DNA of 18,434 nt from JANNRR01 sp031401675 (GTDB taxonomy: Bacteria; Pseudomonadota; Alphaproteobacteria; Rhodobacterales; Rhodobacteraceae), in assembly GCA_031401675.1 (NCBI GenBank), contig JANNRR010000181.1, positions 1-18,434 on the forward strand. Direction: 5' to 3'. The notes beneath the pieces are model-generated. The model saw nothing but the letters and a program-made list of their open reading frames with translations. It was not told where the DNA came from and did no database searches. Shown here in pieces: positions 6,924-13,885 of this stretch. Position 1 is the stretch's first letter. Each line of letters opens with the position of its first letter. The position numbers and the translations under genes are program-made.

Positions 6924-8312
6924 ATGAGCAGAATGATCCAATGTATCTCGCCCGTGGATGGGCGGGTCTATGCCGAACGACCGGCGCTGGCGCTGGGCGA
7001 TGCGCAGACCATGGTGGCACGGGCACGGGCGGCGCAGGCCGGTTGGGCGGCTCAGCCATTGGCCGAACGCATCGCGCTGGTACAGGCCGGCGTGACGGCA
7101 TTGAACGGCATGAAAGATGTGATTGTCGAGGAACTGGCCTGGCAGATGGGCCGCCCGACCCGCTATGGCGGCGAGTTCGGCGGGGTCAATGAACGCACCC
7201 GGCACATGTCGGACCTTGCAGCTATAGCGCTTGCGCCCTCAGTGGTCGAGGACAGCGACCGGTTCGAACGCCGGATCGAGCGGACCCCCTACGGCGTGGT
7301 GTTCGTCGTCGCACCCTGGAACTACCCTTATCTGACCGCCATCAATACCATCGTCCCGGCCCTGATAGCCGGCAACAGTGTGGTCTTGAAGCACGCCAGC
7401 CAGACCCTGCTGGCGGGCGAGCGGCTGGAGCAGGCTTTCCACGCGGGCGGGGTTCCGGCGGACGTTTTCCAGAACATCGTGCTGGATCATGCCACCACCG
7501 AAGCGCTGATCGGTGCCCGGGCGTTCGGATTCGTGAATTTCACCGGCTCGGTCAACGGCGGCGCGGCGATGGAACGGGCGGCTGCGGGTAGCTTTACGGC
7601 GATGGGGCTGGAGCTTGGGGGCAAGGACCCCGGCTACGTCCTGCCCGACGCCGACCTTGATGCAGCGGTGGACGGGCTGATGGACGGCGCGATGTTCAAC
7701 GCCGGCCAATGCTGCTGCGGGATCGAGCGTATTTATGTGCACGACCATATGTTCGATGAATTCGTCGCCAAATCGGTCGCATGGGTCAACGCCCTGAAGC
7801 TCGGCAGTCCGTTCGATCCCGAAACCACGCTCGGTCCAATGGCAAACCGGCGCTTTTCCGACACCGTCCGGGCCCAGACCGCCGAAGCCGTCGCCGCTGG
7901 CGCAACCGCGCTAATCGACCCGAGGCACTTCCCCGCCGACGAAGGCGGCACCTACATTGCCCCGCAAATCCTGATCAACGTCACCCACGACATGCGGGTG
8001 ATGCGCGAGGAATCCTTTGGCCCGGTGGTCGGCATCATGAAAGTGTCATCCGAGGCCGAGGCGATCCGGCTGATGAACGACAGCCCCTATGGACTGACGG
8101 CCAGCCTGTGGAGCCGCGACCCGGATCATGCGGCCCGGGTTGGCCGCCAGATCGAGACCGGCACGGTGTTCATGAACCGTTGCGATTACCTTGACCCTGC
8201 GCTGTGCTGGACCGGCTGCAAGGATACCGGACGCGGCGGCGCACTGGGGGTCATCGGCTACCACAACCTGACGCGACCGAAATCCTATCACTTCAAGAAG
8301 GTGCTGAAATGA
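6924..8312 (+). CDS. NAD(P)-dependent aldehyde dehydrogenase
   Basis: This is a 462-residue member of the aldehyde dehydrogenase superfamily, which oxidises aldehydes to carboxylic acids. N133 stabilises the oxyanion (PWNYP), K156 lies in the cofactor segment (VVLKHAS), FTGSVNGG is at 206-213, the general base is E230 (LELGGKDP), and the nucleophile is C264 within GQCCC (261-265). Three cysteines in a row at the active site are a little unusual. ESFGPVVGI and the SPYGLTAS motif follow. It is slightly shorter than the 480-500 residues of typical betaine or PuuC-type enzymes. The ATG at 6924 has GGGGAC upstream. The stop overlaps the alcohol dehydrogenase start by 4 nt (ATGA), so the two dehydrogenases are translationally coupled. 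The likely role is oxidation of a gamma-glutamyl aldehyde to the acid, inferred from its neighbours. Confidence 0.93.
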   Translation: MSRMIQCISPVDGRVYAERPALALGDAQTMVARARAAQAGWAAQPLAERIALVQAGVTALNGMKDVIVEELAWQMGRPTRYGGEFGGVNERTRHMSDLAAIALAPSVVEDSDRFERRIERTPYGVVFVVAPWNYPYLTAINTIVPALIAGNSVVLKHASQTLLAGERLEQAFHAGGVPADVFQNIVLDHATTEALIGARAFGFVNFTGSVNGGAAMERAAAGSFTAMGLELGGKDPGYVLPDADLDAAVDGLMDGAMFNAGQCCCGIERIYVHDHMFDEFVAKSVAWVNALKLGSPFDPETTLGPMANRRFSDTVRAQTAEAVAAGATALIDPRHFPADEGGTYIAPQILINVTHDMRVMREESFGPVVGIMKVSSEAEAIRLMNDSPYGLTASLWSRDPDHAARVGRQIETGTVFMNRCDYLDPALCWTGCKDTGRGGALGVIGYHNLTRPKSYHFKKVLK

Positions 8313-9457
8313 CCGTGCCAAGTGTCAACTGGTCCTATCCGACCCTGATCAAGTTCGGCCCCGGCCGCATTGCCGAACTGGCGGATCAATGCAAATCCGT
8401 CGGCCTGAAAAACCCGCTTCTGGTGACCGACAAGGCGCTTGCCAGTCTGCCGATCACCGAACAGGCGCTGGCGATCATGGCGGCGGGCGGTCTTGGCCGG
8501 GCGGTGTTTTCACAGGTGGACCCCAACCCGAACGAAATGAATCTGGCGGCAGGACTCGCGGACTATCGTGCCGGTCGCCACGACGGCGTGATCTGCTTTG
8601 GCGGCGGCTCGGCACTGGATTTGGGTAAGCTGATCGCCTTCATGGTCGGCCAATCCCGGCCAGTCTGGGACTTCGAGGATATCGACGACTGGTGGACCCG
8701 CGCCGACGCGTCGAAGATCGCGCCGATCGTGGCGGTGCCGACCACCGCCGGAACCGGGTCGGAAGTCGGGCGGGCCGGGGTGCTGACCAATTCGGCAACG
8801 CATGTGAAAAAGATCATCTTTCACCCGAAGATTCTCCCTTCGGTCACCATCTGCGACCCGGAACTGACGGTCGGCATGCCACGATTCATTACCGCCGGCA
8901 CCGGCATGGATGCCTTTGCCCATTGTCTGGAGGCCTATTGCTCGCCATTCTATCATCCGATGAGCCAGGGCATCGCGCTGGAGGGTATGCGGCTGGTTCT
9001 GGATAATCTGCCTCGGGCCTATGTCGAGCCGACCGATCTGGCCGCCCGTACCGAAATGATGAGTGCAGCGGCGATGGGGGCGGTGGCGTTTCAGAAAGGT
9101 CTGGGTGCAATCCACTCGCTGAGCCATCCGGTCGGCTCGATCTATGGAACCCACCACGGCACCACCAATGCCGTGGTGATGCCGATGGTAATGCGGTTCA
9201 ACCGTCCGGCGATCGAGGATCGGATCGGGCGGGCTGCTGCCTACCTCGGCATCGCCGGTGGCTTCGACGGGTTTTATGACCGGGTCATGATGTTGCGCAG
9301 TCAGCTAGGCATTCCGGCAAATCTGACCGCGATGGGTGTCATGGCCGCCCGGCTGGACGAAATGGCGGCGATGGCAATCAAAGACCCGTCCTGCGGCGGC
9401 AACCCGGTGCCGATGACGCTTGCCAACACCCGCGCCCTGTATGAGGCATGCATGTGA
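8309..9457 (+). CDS. Iron-type (group III) alcohol dehydrogenase
   Basis: This is a 382-residue Fe-ADH-fold enzyme that interconverts an alcohol and an aldehyde using NAD(P). GGGSALD at 98-104 binds the dinucleotide. The four metal ligands expected from E. coli FucO are all present with matching spacing: D201, H205 (TGMDAFAHCLEAY), H269 and H283 (AIHSLSHP and THHG). PTTAGTGSE (144-152) is the other family signature. The ATG at 8309 overlaps the aldehyde dehydrogenase stop by 4 nt; longer upstream readings would run back through the dehydrogenase gene and are rejected. As the last gene of the block, followed by a hairpin at 9521-9546, it completes a possible alcohol-aldehyde-acid oxidation route on a gamma-glutamyl substrate. 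1,2-Diol or simple alcohol substrates remain possible. Confidence 0.93.
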   Translation: MTVPSVNWSYPTLIKFGPGRIAELADQCKSVGLKNPLLVTDKALASLPITEQALAIMAAGGLGRAVFSQVDPNPNEMNLAAGLADYRAGRHDGVICFGGGSALDLGKLIAFMVGQSRPVWDFEDIDDWWTRADASKIAPIVAVPTTAGTGSEVGRAGVLTNSATHVKKIIFHPKILPSVTICDPELTVGMPRFITAGTGMDAFAHCLEAYCSPFYHPMSQGIALEGMRLVLDNLPRAYVEPTDLAARTEMMSAAAMGAVAFQKGLGAIHSLSHPVGSIYGTHHGTTNAVVMPMVMRFNRPAIEDRIGRAAAYLGIAGGFDGFYDRVMMLRSQLGIPANLTAMGVMAARLDEMAAMAIKDPSCGGNPVPMTLANTRALYEACM

Positions 9458-9520
9458 ACTTCGCCCAGTGCTGTCCTGCCGCGTGACCAAAGCGCCAATG
9501 CGATATTGACAAGCGAGCCA

Positions 9521-9546
9521 TAGGGTGCGTGATTTCACGCGCCCTA
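9521..9546. terminator. Strong hairpin downstream of the alcohol dehydrogenase gene
   Basis: TAGGGTGCGTG (9521-9531) pairs with CACGCGCCCTA (9536-9546) over 11 bp with one G-T wobble and an ATTT loop. It lies 64 nt past the last stop codon of the operon. There is no U-tract, so termination may need Rho, or the hairpin may protect the 3' end. Palindromes of the form GGGTGCGTG/CACGCACCC occur as dispersed intergenic repeats in related genomes as I recall, so it may be one of those. Confidence 0.5.
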
Positions 9547-9672
9547 CTTGCAATGTCATGGATGACCGGGGCCAGTTGAAGATGAACAGGAATCGCGTCA
9601 ACCCCTACGATATCCGTGTAGAAGTGGTTAATGAAAATTCCCAACCCCTTGTAACTAAATAATATTAACTTT

Positions 9673-9688
9673 TGTCCAGATCTGGACA
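9673..9688. promoter_or_regulatory. Perfect 16-bp palindrome, operator-like
   Basis: TGTCCAGATCTGGACA is a perfect palindrome without a loop. That form suits binding by a symmetric dimer better than an RNA hairpin. An AT-rich run containing TAACTAAATAATATTAAC precedes it directly. It is odd that no gene starts nearby, since both flanking genes end in this spacer. It may be the remnant of a promoter whose gene is lost, or mark an unannotated small RNA. Nothing in the sequence settles this. Confidence 0.35.
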
Positions 9689-9839
9689 TCCCCTAACTGC
9701 CCACAAAGCCCAAACCCGGACGCAGCGTCCGTCATCCCATGAACGGTGCGCCGCAAGGATTGCCCGGCATGCCCCGCCAAAGCTCGTCCTATTGCGCTTG
9801 TACCCGGCACCTCTGTCAGCGGGCAGGAAATCGTCGGGC

Positions 9840-10841
9840 TCATTGACGGCCGTTACGGGTCGCGTCTGGGAAACGGGCGGACCAGGCGGGCAACAGGTCG
9901 CCCGGCAATGATGTCGCCAGATAGATGGCGCGGGCAATGGCCCGGGCAAGGCAGGCGGCAGCGGCGTGGCCCAGCAGAAAGGTGTCGGGCACTGTCCGGA
10001 TGCCAGTGGACGCGGCAAAGACCAGATCGCCGTCGAAAAGCGTGTGGCTGGGGACGATGCCCCGGGCCATACCATCGTGGGCGGCAATGGCCAACCGCTG
10101 ACACTCCGCCTGGGTCAGCGCGGCATCGGTCGCCACAATCGCGATGGTGGTGGCGGCCCCGGGCAGCTTGCTGGCAGTTGGTTCGGCTGCAGCCGGAAAC
10201 TGCGCCGGCAGGCCAAGTCCGCCGAATTCGGTGCCAAACTCCCACGGTGCGGCCCAGAACTGCGGGCCATCCCCGACGGTGACCGACCCGAGTGCGTTGA
10301 CCGCGACCAGTGCCCCGACCATGACGCCGCTGTCCAGCACCGCAGACGCCGACCCAAGCCCGCCCTTCAATCCTTGGCTGGTGGCCCCGAAGCCCGCACC
10401 TGCCGACCCCAGGTCAAATTCGGCAGTGGCGGTCCGCAGTGCCTGCTCGCCCAAGTGCTTGTAGGGATTGTGCTGCCAATCCTTCCGGCCGCCATTCAGA
10501 AGATCGAACAGGATGGCCCCGGGCACGATGGGCACGCGCTGGCCGCCGACCGCAAATCCCCGGCCCAAGGCACGCAGCCCATCGGCCACGCCGGATGCCG
10601 CATCAAGCCCGAACGCCGATCCACCCGAAAGCACCAGCGCATCGACCCGCTGGACCAGCCGGTCCGGGGACAGCAGGTCGGTTTCCCGGGTGCCCGGCGC
10701 ACCGCCCATGACATGCACGGCAGCAGTGAACGGCTGGTCCGCGACCAGAACAGTGGACCCGGTCCTGATCCGGGCATCCTGCGCGTTGCCGACACGCAAT
10801 CCTGCGACATCGGTGATCAGGTTCCGCGGGCCGGGGCGCAT
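9840..10841 (-). CDS. P1 family (DmpA/NylC-like, MEROPS S58) self-processing hydrolase
   Basis: Members of this Ntn-type family cut themselves in two to expose an N-terminal Ser or Thr that hydrolyses peptides or amides; known examples are D-aminopeptidase DmpA, beta-aminopeptidases and nylon-oligomer hydrolase NylC. The 333-residue reading starts with ITDVAGLRVGNA, has LSGGSAFGLDAA and GAGFGATSQGLKGGLG in the body, and ends with the FDGDLVFAASTG segment. Alignment from memory with NylC (GN-TTI, cut between N266 and T267) places the nucleophile at T231 of PGAATTIAIVATD. The residue before it is Ala, where Asn is usual. ATG 10841 is chosen because it starts just before the family N-terminus; it has no obvious ribosome site but overlaps a small upstream ORF by TGATG. 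A TTG start at 10895 would add 18 residues. The cupin gene upstream is on the same strand. Confidence 0.85.
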   Translation of the reverse strand: MRPGPRNLITDVAGLRVGNAQDARIRTGSTVLVADQPFTAAVHVMGGAPGTRETDLLSPDRLVQRVDALVLSGGSAFGLDAASGVADGLRALGRGFAVGGQRVPIVPGAILFDLLNGGRKDWQHNPYKHLGEQALRTATAEFDLGSAGAGFGATSQGLKGGLGSASAVLDSGVMVGALVAVNALGSVTVGDGPQFWAAPWEFGTEFGGLGLPAQFPAAAEPTASKLPGAATTIAIVATDAALTQAECQRLAIAAHDGMARGIVPSHTLFDGDLVFAASTGIRTVPDTFLLGHAAAACLARAIARAIYLATSLPGDLLPAWSARFPDATRNGRQ

Positions 10842-10966
10842 CAGATCGGAACTTTGCTGGCGGCGGTGGCGGGATCGCCGGTGTTCGGGGTGCAAGGCGC
10901 GCCAATCTGCTCCGGCGCGATCGGGCCTGTCAGCGCTATGGAATGGGGGGCTGGGTGACGCTGCAT
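10841..10966 (-). CDS. Possible 41-residue leader ORF coupled to the P1 hydrolase gene
   Basis: An ATG at 10966 has GAGG six nucleotides upstream. It opens a 41-residue frame, Pro/Ala-rich and beginning MQRHPAPHSIALTG. Its stop codon overlaps the hydrolase start codon as TGATG. The hydrolase start has no Shine-Dalgarno sequence of its own, so translation could depend on this small ORF. The peptide resembles nothing I know and has no membrane segment. It may be a chance open frame in GC-rich DNA; the overlap and the ribosome site are the only support. Confidence 0.3.
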   Translation of the reverse strand: MQRHPAPHSIALTGPIAPEQIGAPCTPNTGDPATAASKVPI

Positions 10967-11017
10967 GGCGGGCCTCGGCGGTTGGCAGGGGTGAGGCTAA
11001 GGCAGGATGGCCGCGGA

Positions 11018-11057
11018 GGGAAGGGGCCGGGTGGCTGGGGTTTGGGGCGGCCGGGGG
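11018..11057 (+). other. G-run tract with quadruplex potential
   Basis: Six runs of three to five G lie within 40 nt on the plus strand: 11018-11020, 11023-11026, 11029-11031, 11037-11040, 11044-11047 and 11053-11057. Loops are 2 to 5 nt, which meets the usual quadruplex pattern. On the transcribed minus strand the RNA is C-rich and G-poor, the composition preferred by Rho. It lies just beyond the cupin stop codon and before the possible leader ORF. It could separate the two minus-strand genes transcriptionally. Confidence 0.45.
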
Positions 11058-11060
11058 TGG

Positions 11061-11441
11061 TCAGCCGGCCCACCGATTCTCGGCGATGCCGGTCGCTGCC
11101 GGGACGGCGATGAAGCATGCGCTGGCAAGGATGGCTTGCAGGTGCAGTTCTTCCGGCCCGGGATTGACAAACCGGTGAGAGGTACCGGCAGGTATTACAA
11201 CCGCGTCGCCGGGGCCGAGAACGGCTTGCAGTGAACCTATCCAGACCTGCATCCCGCCGCAGATCACGGTCAGCACCTCCTCGACCGGGTGGCTGTGGTC
11301 GGGGGCTCCGGCTTGCGGCGCGCACCATTGTTCAAAAACACAGATGTCTTGCGTACCAGTGAGCGCCGAAACCCGCATCCGGGTCGCGACGCCGGGGCGC
11401 CATTCTTCGCCGGGAGCCGCGTTGTGGCGGACAATACTCAT
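11061..11441 (-). CDS. Small cupin-domain protein
   Basis: This is a 126-residue single-domain cupin. Motif 1 is PDHSHPVEEVLTVICGG with metal-binding candidates H49, H51 and E55. Motif 2 is GDAVVIPAGTSHRFVNPG with H89. Such proteins bind a metal in a beta-barrel and act as small enzymes or sugar/ligand-binding proteins; the specific role cannot be read from sequence. The start at ATG 11441 is chosen because upstream codons to 11606 run into the promoter region of the divergent SDR gene and lack cupin character. It may be transcribed with the P1 hydrolase, although a 219-bp spacer lies between them. The 121-bp gap to the divergent SDR gene should hold both promoters. Confidence 0.8.
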   Translation of the reverse strand: MSIVRHNAAPGEEWRPGVATRMRVSALTGTQDICVFEQWCAPQAGAPDHSHPVEEVLTVICGGMQVWIGSLQAVLGPGDAVVIPAGTSHRFVNPGPEELHLQAILASACFIAVPAATGIAENRWAG

Positions 11442-11562
11442 GGCAGACCGCGCTCCCTTTCCCTCGCAGGATGGGACGAACGCTAACGGCAACAAGCAGA
11501 AATTGCCACTGGTGCCGGCCATGCGCTGGGTTAATGTTGCCCGAATATCGGGAGAGCTAGCG

Positions 11563-12264
11563 ATGGTGCAAAAGGTGGCTTTGATCACCGCGGGCGGCTC
11601 AGGCATCGGGGCCGGTGCGGCGCGCGGGCTTGCGTCGGATGGCTACAGGGTGGCGATCCTGTCTTCTTCGGGCAAGGGCGAGGCTTTGGCAACGGAGCTG
11701 GGCGGGATCGGGGTGACCGGATCAAACCAATCAACCGCCGATCTGGCAAGGCTGGTGGATGCAGCGATATCCAAATGGGGGCGGGTCGATGTATTGGTAA
11801 ACTCGGCTGGTCATGGGCCGCGCGGGCCGGTGCTGGACCTGACAGATGACGACTGGCACCGAGGAATGGAGGTCTATTTCCTGAACGTGGTACGGCCCAC
11901 GCGGCTGGTGACGCCGATCATGCAGGCCCGGCGCTGCGGCGTAATCATCAACATCTCGACCTTCGCGACGTTCGAGCCCGATCCGGTGTTCCCGACCTCG
12001 GGCGTGTTTCGGGCGGGTCTGGCAGTCTTTACCAGGCTGTTTGCCGACCGCTATGCGCCCGAGAACATCCGGATGAACAACATCCTGCCGGGCTTCATCG
12101 ACAGTCTTCCGGAAAGAGCCGAATTCCGTGAGCGGATTCCGATGGGCCGCTATGGCCGCACCGAGGAAATCTCGGGGGTGGTGCGGTTTCTGGCGTCGGA
12201 CGCGGCGAGCTACATCACCGGGCAGAACCTGCGGGTGGACGGCGGCATCACCCGGTCGGTTTAG
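11563..12264 (+). CDS. Atypical short-chain dehydrogenase/reductase lacking the YxxxK pair
   Basis: This is a 233-residue SDR-fold protein. The cofactor motif is TAGGSGIGAGAA (9-20), NSAG is at 80-83, and the strand-5 serine is S132 (INISTF). The expected Tyr and Lys are replaced: the local sequence PTSGVFRAGLAVFT puts S146 where Tyr should be and R150 where Lys should be. The C-terminal part is otherwise standard, with NILPGFID and YITGQNLRVDGG. I recall similar SxxxR sequences in related alphaproteobacteria, so this may be a conserved divergent subgroup rather than decay. It may bind the dinucleotide and a ligand without classical chemistry. The start at ATG 11563 has GGGAGAG upstream and precedes the Rossmann motif directly; the longer open frame from 11344 is antisense to the cupin gene. 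A GNAT-like gene follows after 64 nt. Confidence 0.85.
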   Translation: MVQKVALITAGGSGIGAGAARGLASDGYRVAILSSSGKGEALATELGGIGVTGSNQSTADLARLVDAAISKWGRVDVLVNSAGHGPRGPVLDLTDDDWHRGMEVYFLNVVRPTRLVTPIMQARRCGVIINISTFATFEPDPVFPTSGVFRAGLAVFTRLFADRYAPENIRMNNILPGFIDSLPERAEFRERIPMGRYGRTEEISGVVRFLASDAASYITGQNLRVDGGITRSV

Positions 12265-12328
12265 GACCGTTAGCTGCGAAAGATGCGACGCGCGGGAGTA
12301 TCTGGACGAAAGAGAAACGAGGGTCTGA

Positions 12329-12790
12329 ATGTACAAGCGACGGATGATGCCAGAGGGGTTCGCGGTACCCGGTCGGGTGGAGGGCGCGGGGTTTCATCTG
12401 CGCATGCTGAGTGTCCACGACGTGATCAAGGACCTTGCAGCGGTTGTCGATGCCGCGCCTCAATTGGTCGGGTTGATGGAGCCGGACGGAACCTGGCCCG
12501 AAGGGATCACGCTGGAGGAGAACCTGACCGATCTTGGCTGGCACGAGCGGGAATTCACGCTCGGCCACTCATTTGCCTATACGGTGATGAACGATGACGA
12601 AAGCCGCTGCCTTGGCTGCTGCTACATCTATCCAAGTGACCGGGCCAGCCATGACGCCATGGCGTTCTACTGGGCGCGCGACCCGGCGTTCGACGCGGGC
12701 TTGGGGGCGGCATTCCGGGAGTTTGTGGCAGAATGGCCGTTCCGGGCAGTGGCGTTTCCGGGCCGCGACATCCCTTGGGCGGACTGGTAG
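12329..12790 (+). CDS. GNAT-like acetyltransferase-fold protein of unknown substrate
   Basis: This is a 153-residue protein. FHLRMLSVHDVIKDLAAV at 22-39 looks like the first strand and helix of a GNAT domain. EFTLGHSFAYTVMNDDESRC and LGCCYIYPS correspond to the central strands, and the last third has a helix-rich FREFVAEWPF segment. The usual acetyl-CoA pyrophosphate loop (R/Q-x-x-G-x-G/A) is not obvious, so catalysis is uncertain. GAGGG precedes the ATG at a normal distance. The gene follows the atypical SDR by 64 nt on the same strand and ends 27 nt from the stop of the convergent zinc-ribbon gene. No link in function to the SDR is visible. Confidence 0.65.
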   Translation: MYKRRMMPEGFAVPGRVEGAGFHLRMLSVHDVIKDLAAVVDAAPQLVGLMEPDGTWPEGITLEENLTDLGWHEREFTLGHSFAYTVMNDDESRCLGCCYIYPSDRASHDAMAFYWARDPAFDAGLGAAFREFVAEWPFRAVAFPGRDIPWADW

Positions 12791-12817
12791 GCAAGTACCG
12801 GCTGCTCTCGGGCCCGG

Positions 12818-13036
12818 TCAGGTCTTTGTCAGCAGGTGCTGGCCGAGTTTGCCGCACTCCGGGCACCAGATGCCGGTATGCCGGTTTCCGCTGGTCTTGT
12901 AGCGCAGCCCGCCAAGGTCCCAGATATTGCTGCCGTGGCCGCAGTTCGGGCACGACGTCAGCCAGCGGCGCGATTCCGCTTCCAGAGCGGCATGCCAGCT
13001 TCTGGGCATCAGGGCAAGGATCGCAGTACGCAGCAT
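12818..13036 (-). CDS. Small zinc-ribbon protein (hypothetical)
   Basis: This is a 72-residue protein. A short N-terminal helix (MLRTAILALMPRSWHAALEA) is followed by SCPNCGHGSNIWDLGGLRYK and IWCPECGK. The two knuckles C29/C32 and C58/C61 would bind one zinc, as in rubredoxin-type ribbons. The ATG at 13036 has AGG seven nucleotides upstream; a second ATG at 13042 has the same AGG too close, so the shorter form is preferred. The protein is too small for an obvious enzyme and I recognise no named family. It lies just downstream, on the same strand, of the relic of another zinc-ribbon gene. Confidence 0.65.
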   Translation of the reverse strand: MLRTAILALMPRSWHAALEAESRRWLTSCPNCGHGSNIWDLGGLRYKTSGNRHTGIWCPECGKLGQHLLTKT

Positions 13037-13061
13037 CGGCATGCCTGTCAGAGTACCGGCG

Positions 13062-13210
13062 AGACTGGTCACGGTCAACGGCTGCGGCACGGTCGATGCA
13101 CTTGCCCAACTCTCCGATATCCGAACCGAATCCCTGGTATTTCGGCCAGTGATCGATCCCGATGCCATTGCGGCCAACCACCATCAGGTATCATTGTCGA
13201 CCGGGCAGCG
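13062..13210 (-). pseudogene. Frameshifted relic of a zf-TFIIB-type zinc-ribbon gene
   Basis: The minus strand reads RCPVDNDT up to 13187, then hits a stop. In the adjacent frame, after what looks like one lost base, it continues LMVVGRNGIGIDHWPKYQ, then GFGSDIGELGKCIDRAAA. This follows, residue by residue, the intact protein at 13886-14194 (MRCPVDNETLVMADRGG, VEIDYCPKCRGVWLD, RGELDKIIERAAA). In the relic the two metal-binding Cys of CPKC have become Trp and Tyr (WPKY), and no start codon remains at the right place. It is therefore a decayed paralogue or tandem duplicate. The C-terminal half is not recognisable beyond about 13062. The rest of the gap 13211-13396 shows nothing else. Confidence 0.75.
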
Positions 13211-13396
13211 CGCGCACACATCTCGGGTTGTTGGCCGGAGGCTCTGAAGGGGAGGCAAGTCCGTTCGGCGAGGGTCGGCAACACATGACCCACGGGCAGC
13301 AGGCCCGACCACAACGGCGCGATTGCATTTGGCGGTTCGGGAAATTCGGGCGTAGGCTTACGTTGCCGAAATCGGTTCGGCCCTAGGAGAACGCCC

Positions 13397-13789
13397 ATGA
13401 CAGCTGATCTGACTTATCTTGCCCTGACCGCAATGCTGACGGCTTTTCTCTGGATTCCCTACATTGCTTGCCAGGTCCAGACCAACGGTTTTCTCGCCCC
13501 GCCCAACTACGTCGACCCAACGCCGCGCCCGGTGCCGCTCTGGGGGCAACGGGCGCACCGGGCCTATCTGAATTCGGTCGAGGTCTTTGCGCCGTTTGCC
13601 GCGTTGGTTCTGGTACTGCACGCAAGCGGCCAATCGAACGCGACGACGGCATTCCTGTGCATGGCGTTCTTCTGGCTGCGGGCGATCCACGCGGTGGTCT
13701 ATTGGTTCGCCATTCCATATGTCCGGACTTTAGCCTTCACACTGGGGTTTTTCTGCGTGGCCGGGTTGTTCTGGCAGGTGGTGACCTGA
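13397..13789 (+). CDS. MAPEG family membrane protein
   Basis: This is a 130-residue protein with four hydrophobic helices, at about 5-25, 62-78, 80-104 and 108-128. Between helices 1 and 2 is the family-typical stretch WGQRAHRAYLNSVEVFAPFA, with the R-A-x-R-A-x-x-N pattern of the MAPEG domain (membrane-associated proteins in eicosanoid and glutathione metabolism). Bacterial members sit in the inner membrane and are mostly uncharacterised; glutathione-transferase activity is known for some. AGGAGA lies 8 nt before the ATG, so the start is firm. It stands alone: the relic lies upstream on the other strand, and the zinc-ribbon gene downstream is convergent with a 96-bp gap. Confidence 0.88.
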   Translation: MTADLTYLALTAMLTAFLWIPYIACQVQTNGFLAPPNYVDPTPRPVPLWGQRAHRAYLNSVEVFAPFAALVLVLHASGQSNATTAFLCMAFFWLRAIHAVVYWFAIPYVRTLAFTLGFFCVAGLFWQVVT

Positions 13790-13885
13790 AGCCGCGACGC
13801 CGGCAAGATCCCAAACCACAACCCTCCGGTCAGGAGTCAGGGTCTAAGCGATGCAAGATGCAGCCGAGGACGCCGCGCTGCCGGT

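Larger units (their letters stand above)
9458..9839. other. Convergent intergenic region without a gene
   Basis: These 382 bp separate the alcohol dehydrogenase (plus) from the P1 hydrolase (minus), both ending here. The region holds a strong hairpin (9521-9546), an AT-rich stretch around 9640-9672, a perfect 16-bp palindrome (9673-9688), and a weaker inverted repeat CGGACG/CGTCCG at about 9717-9731. Short reading frames on both strands show no recognisable protein. The right part (9690-9839) has GC-rich, coding-like composition and could be a decayed gene, but no family was recognised. Confidence 0.5.

Noticed and set aside
10468..11178. Plus-strand open frame of 236 codons over the P1 hydrolase start and cupin end
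   Set aside because: It is antisense to two genes with family motifs, is Ser/Arg/Pro-rich, and spans the G-run tract; no domain is visible.
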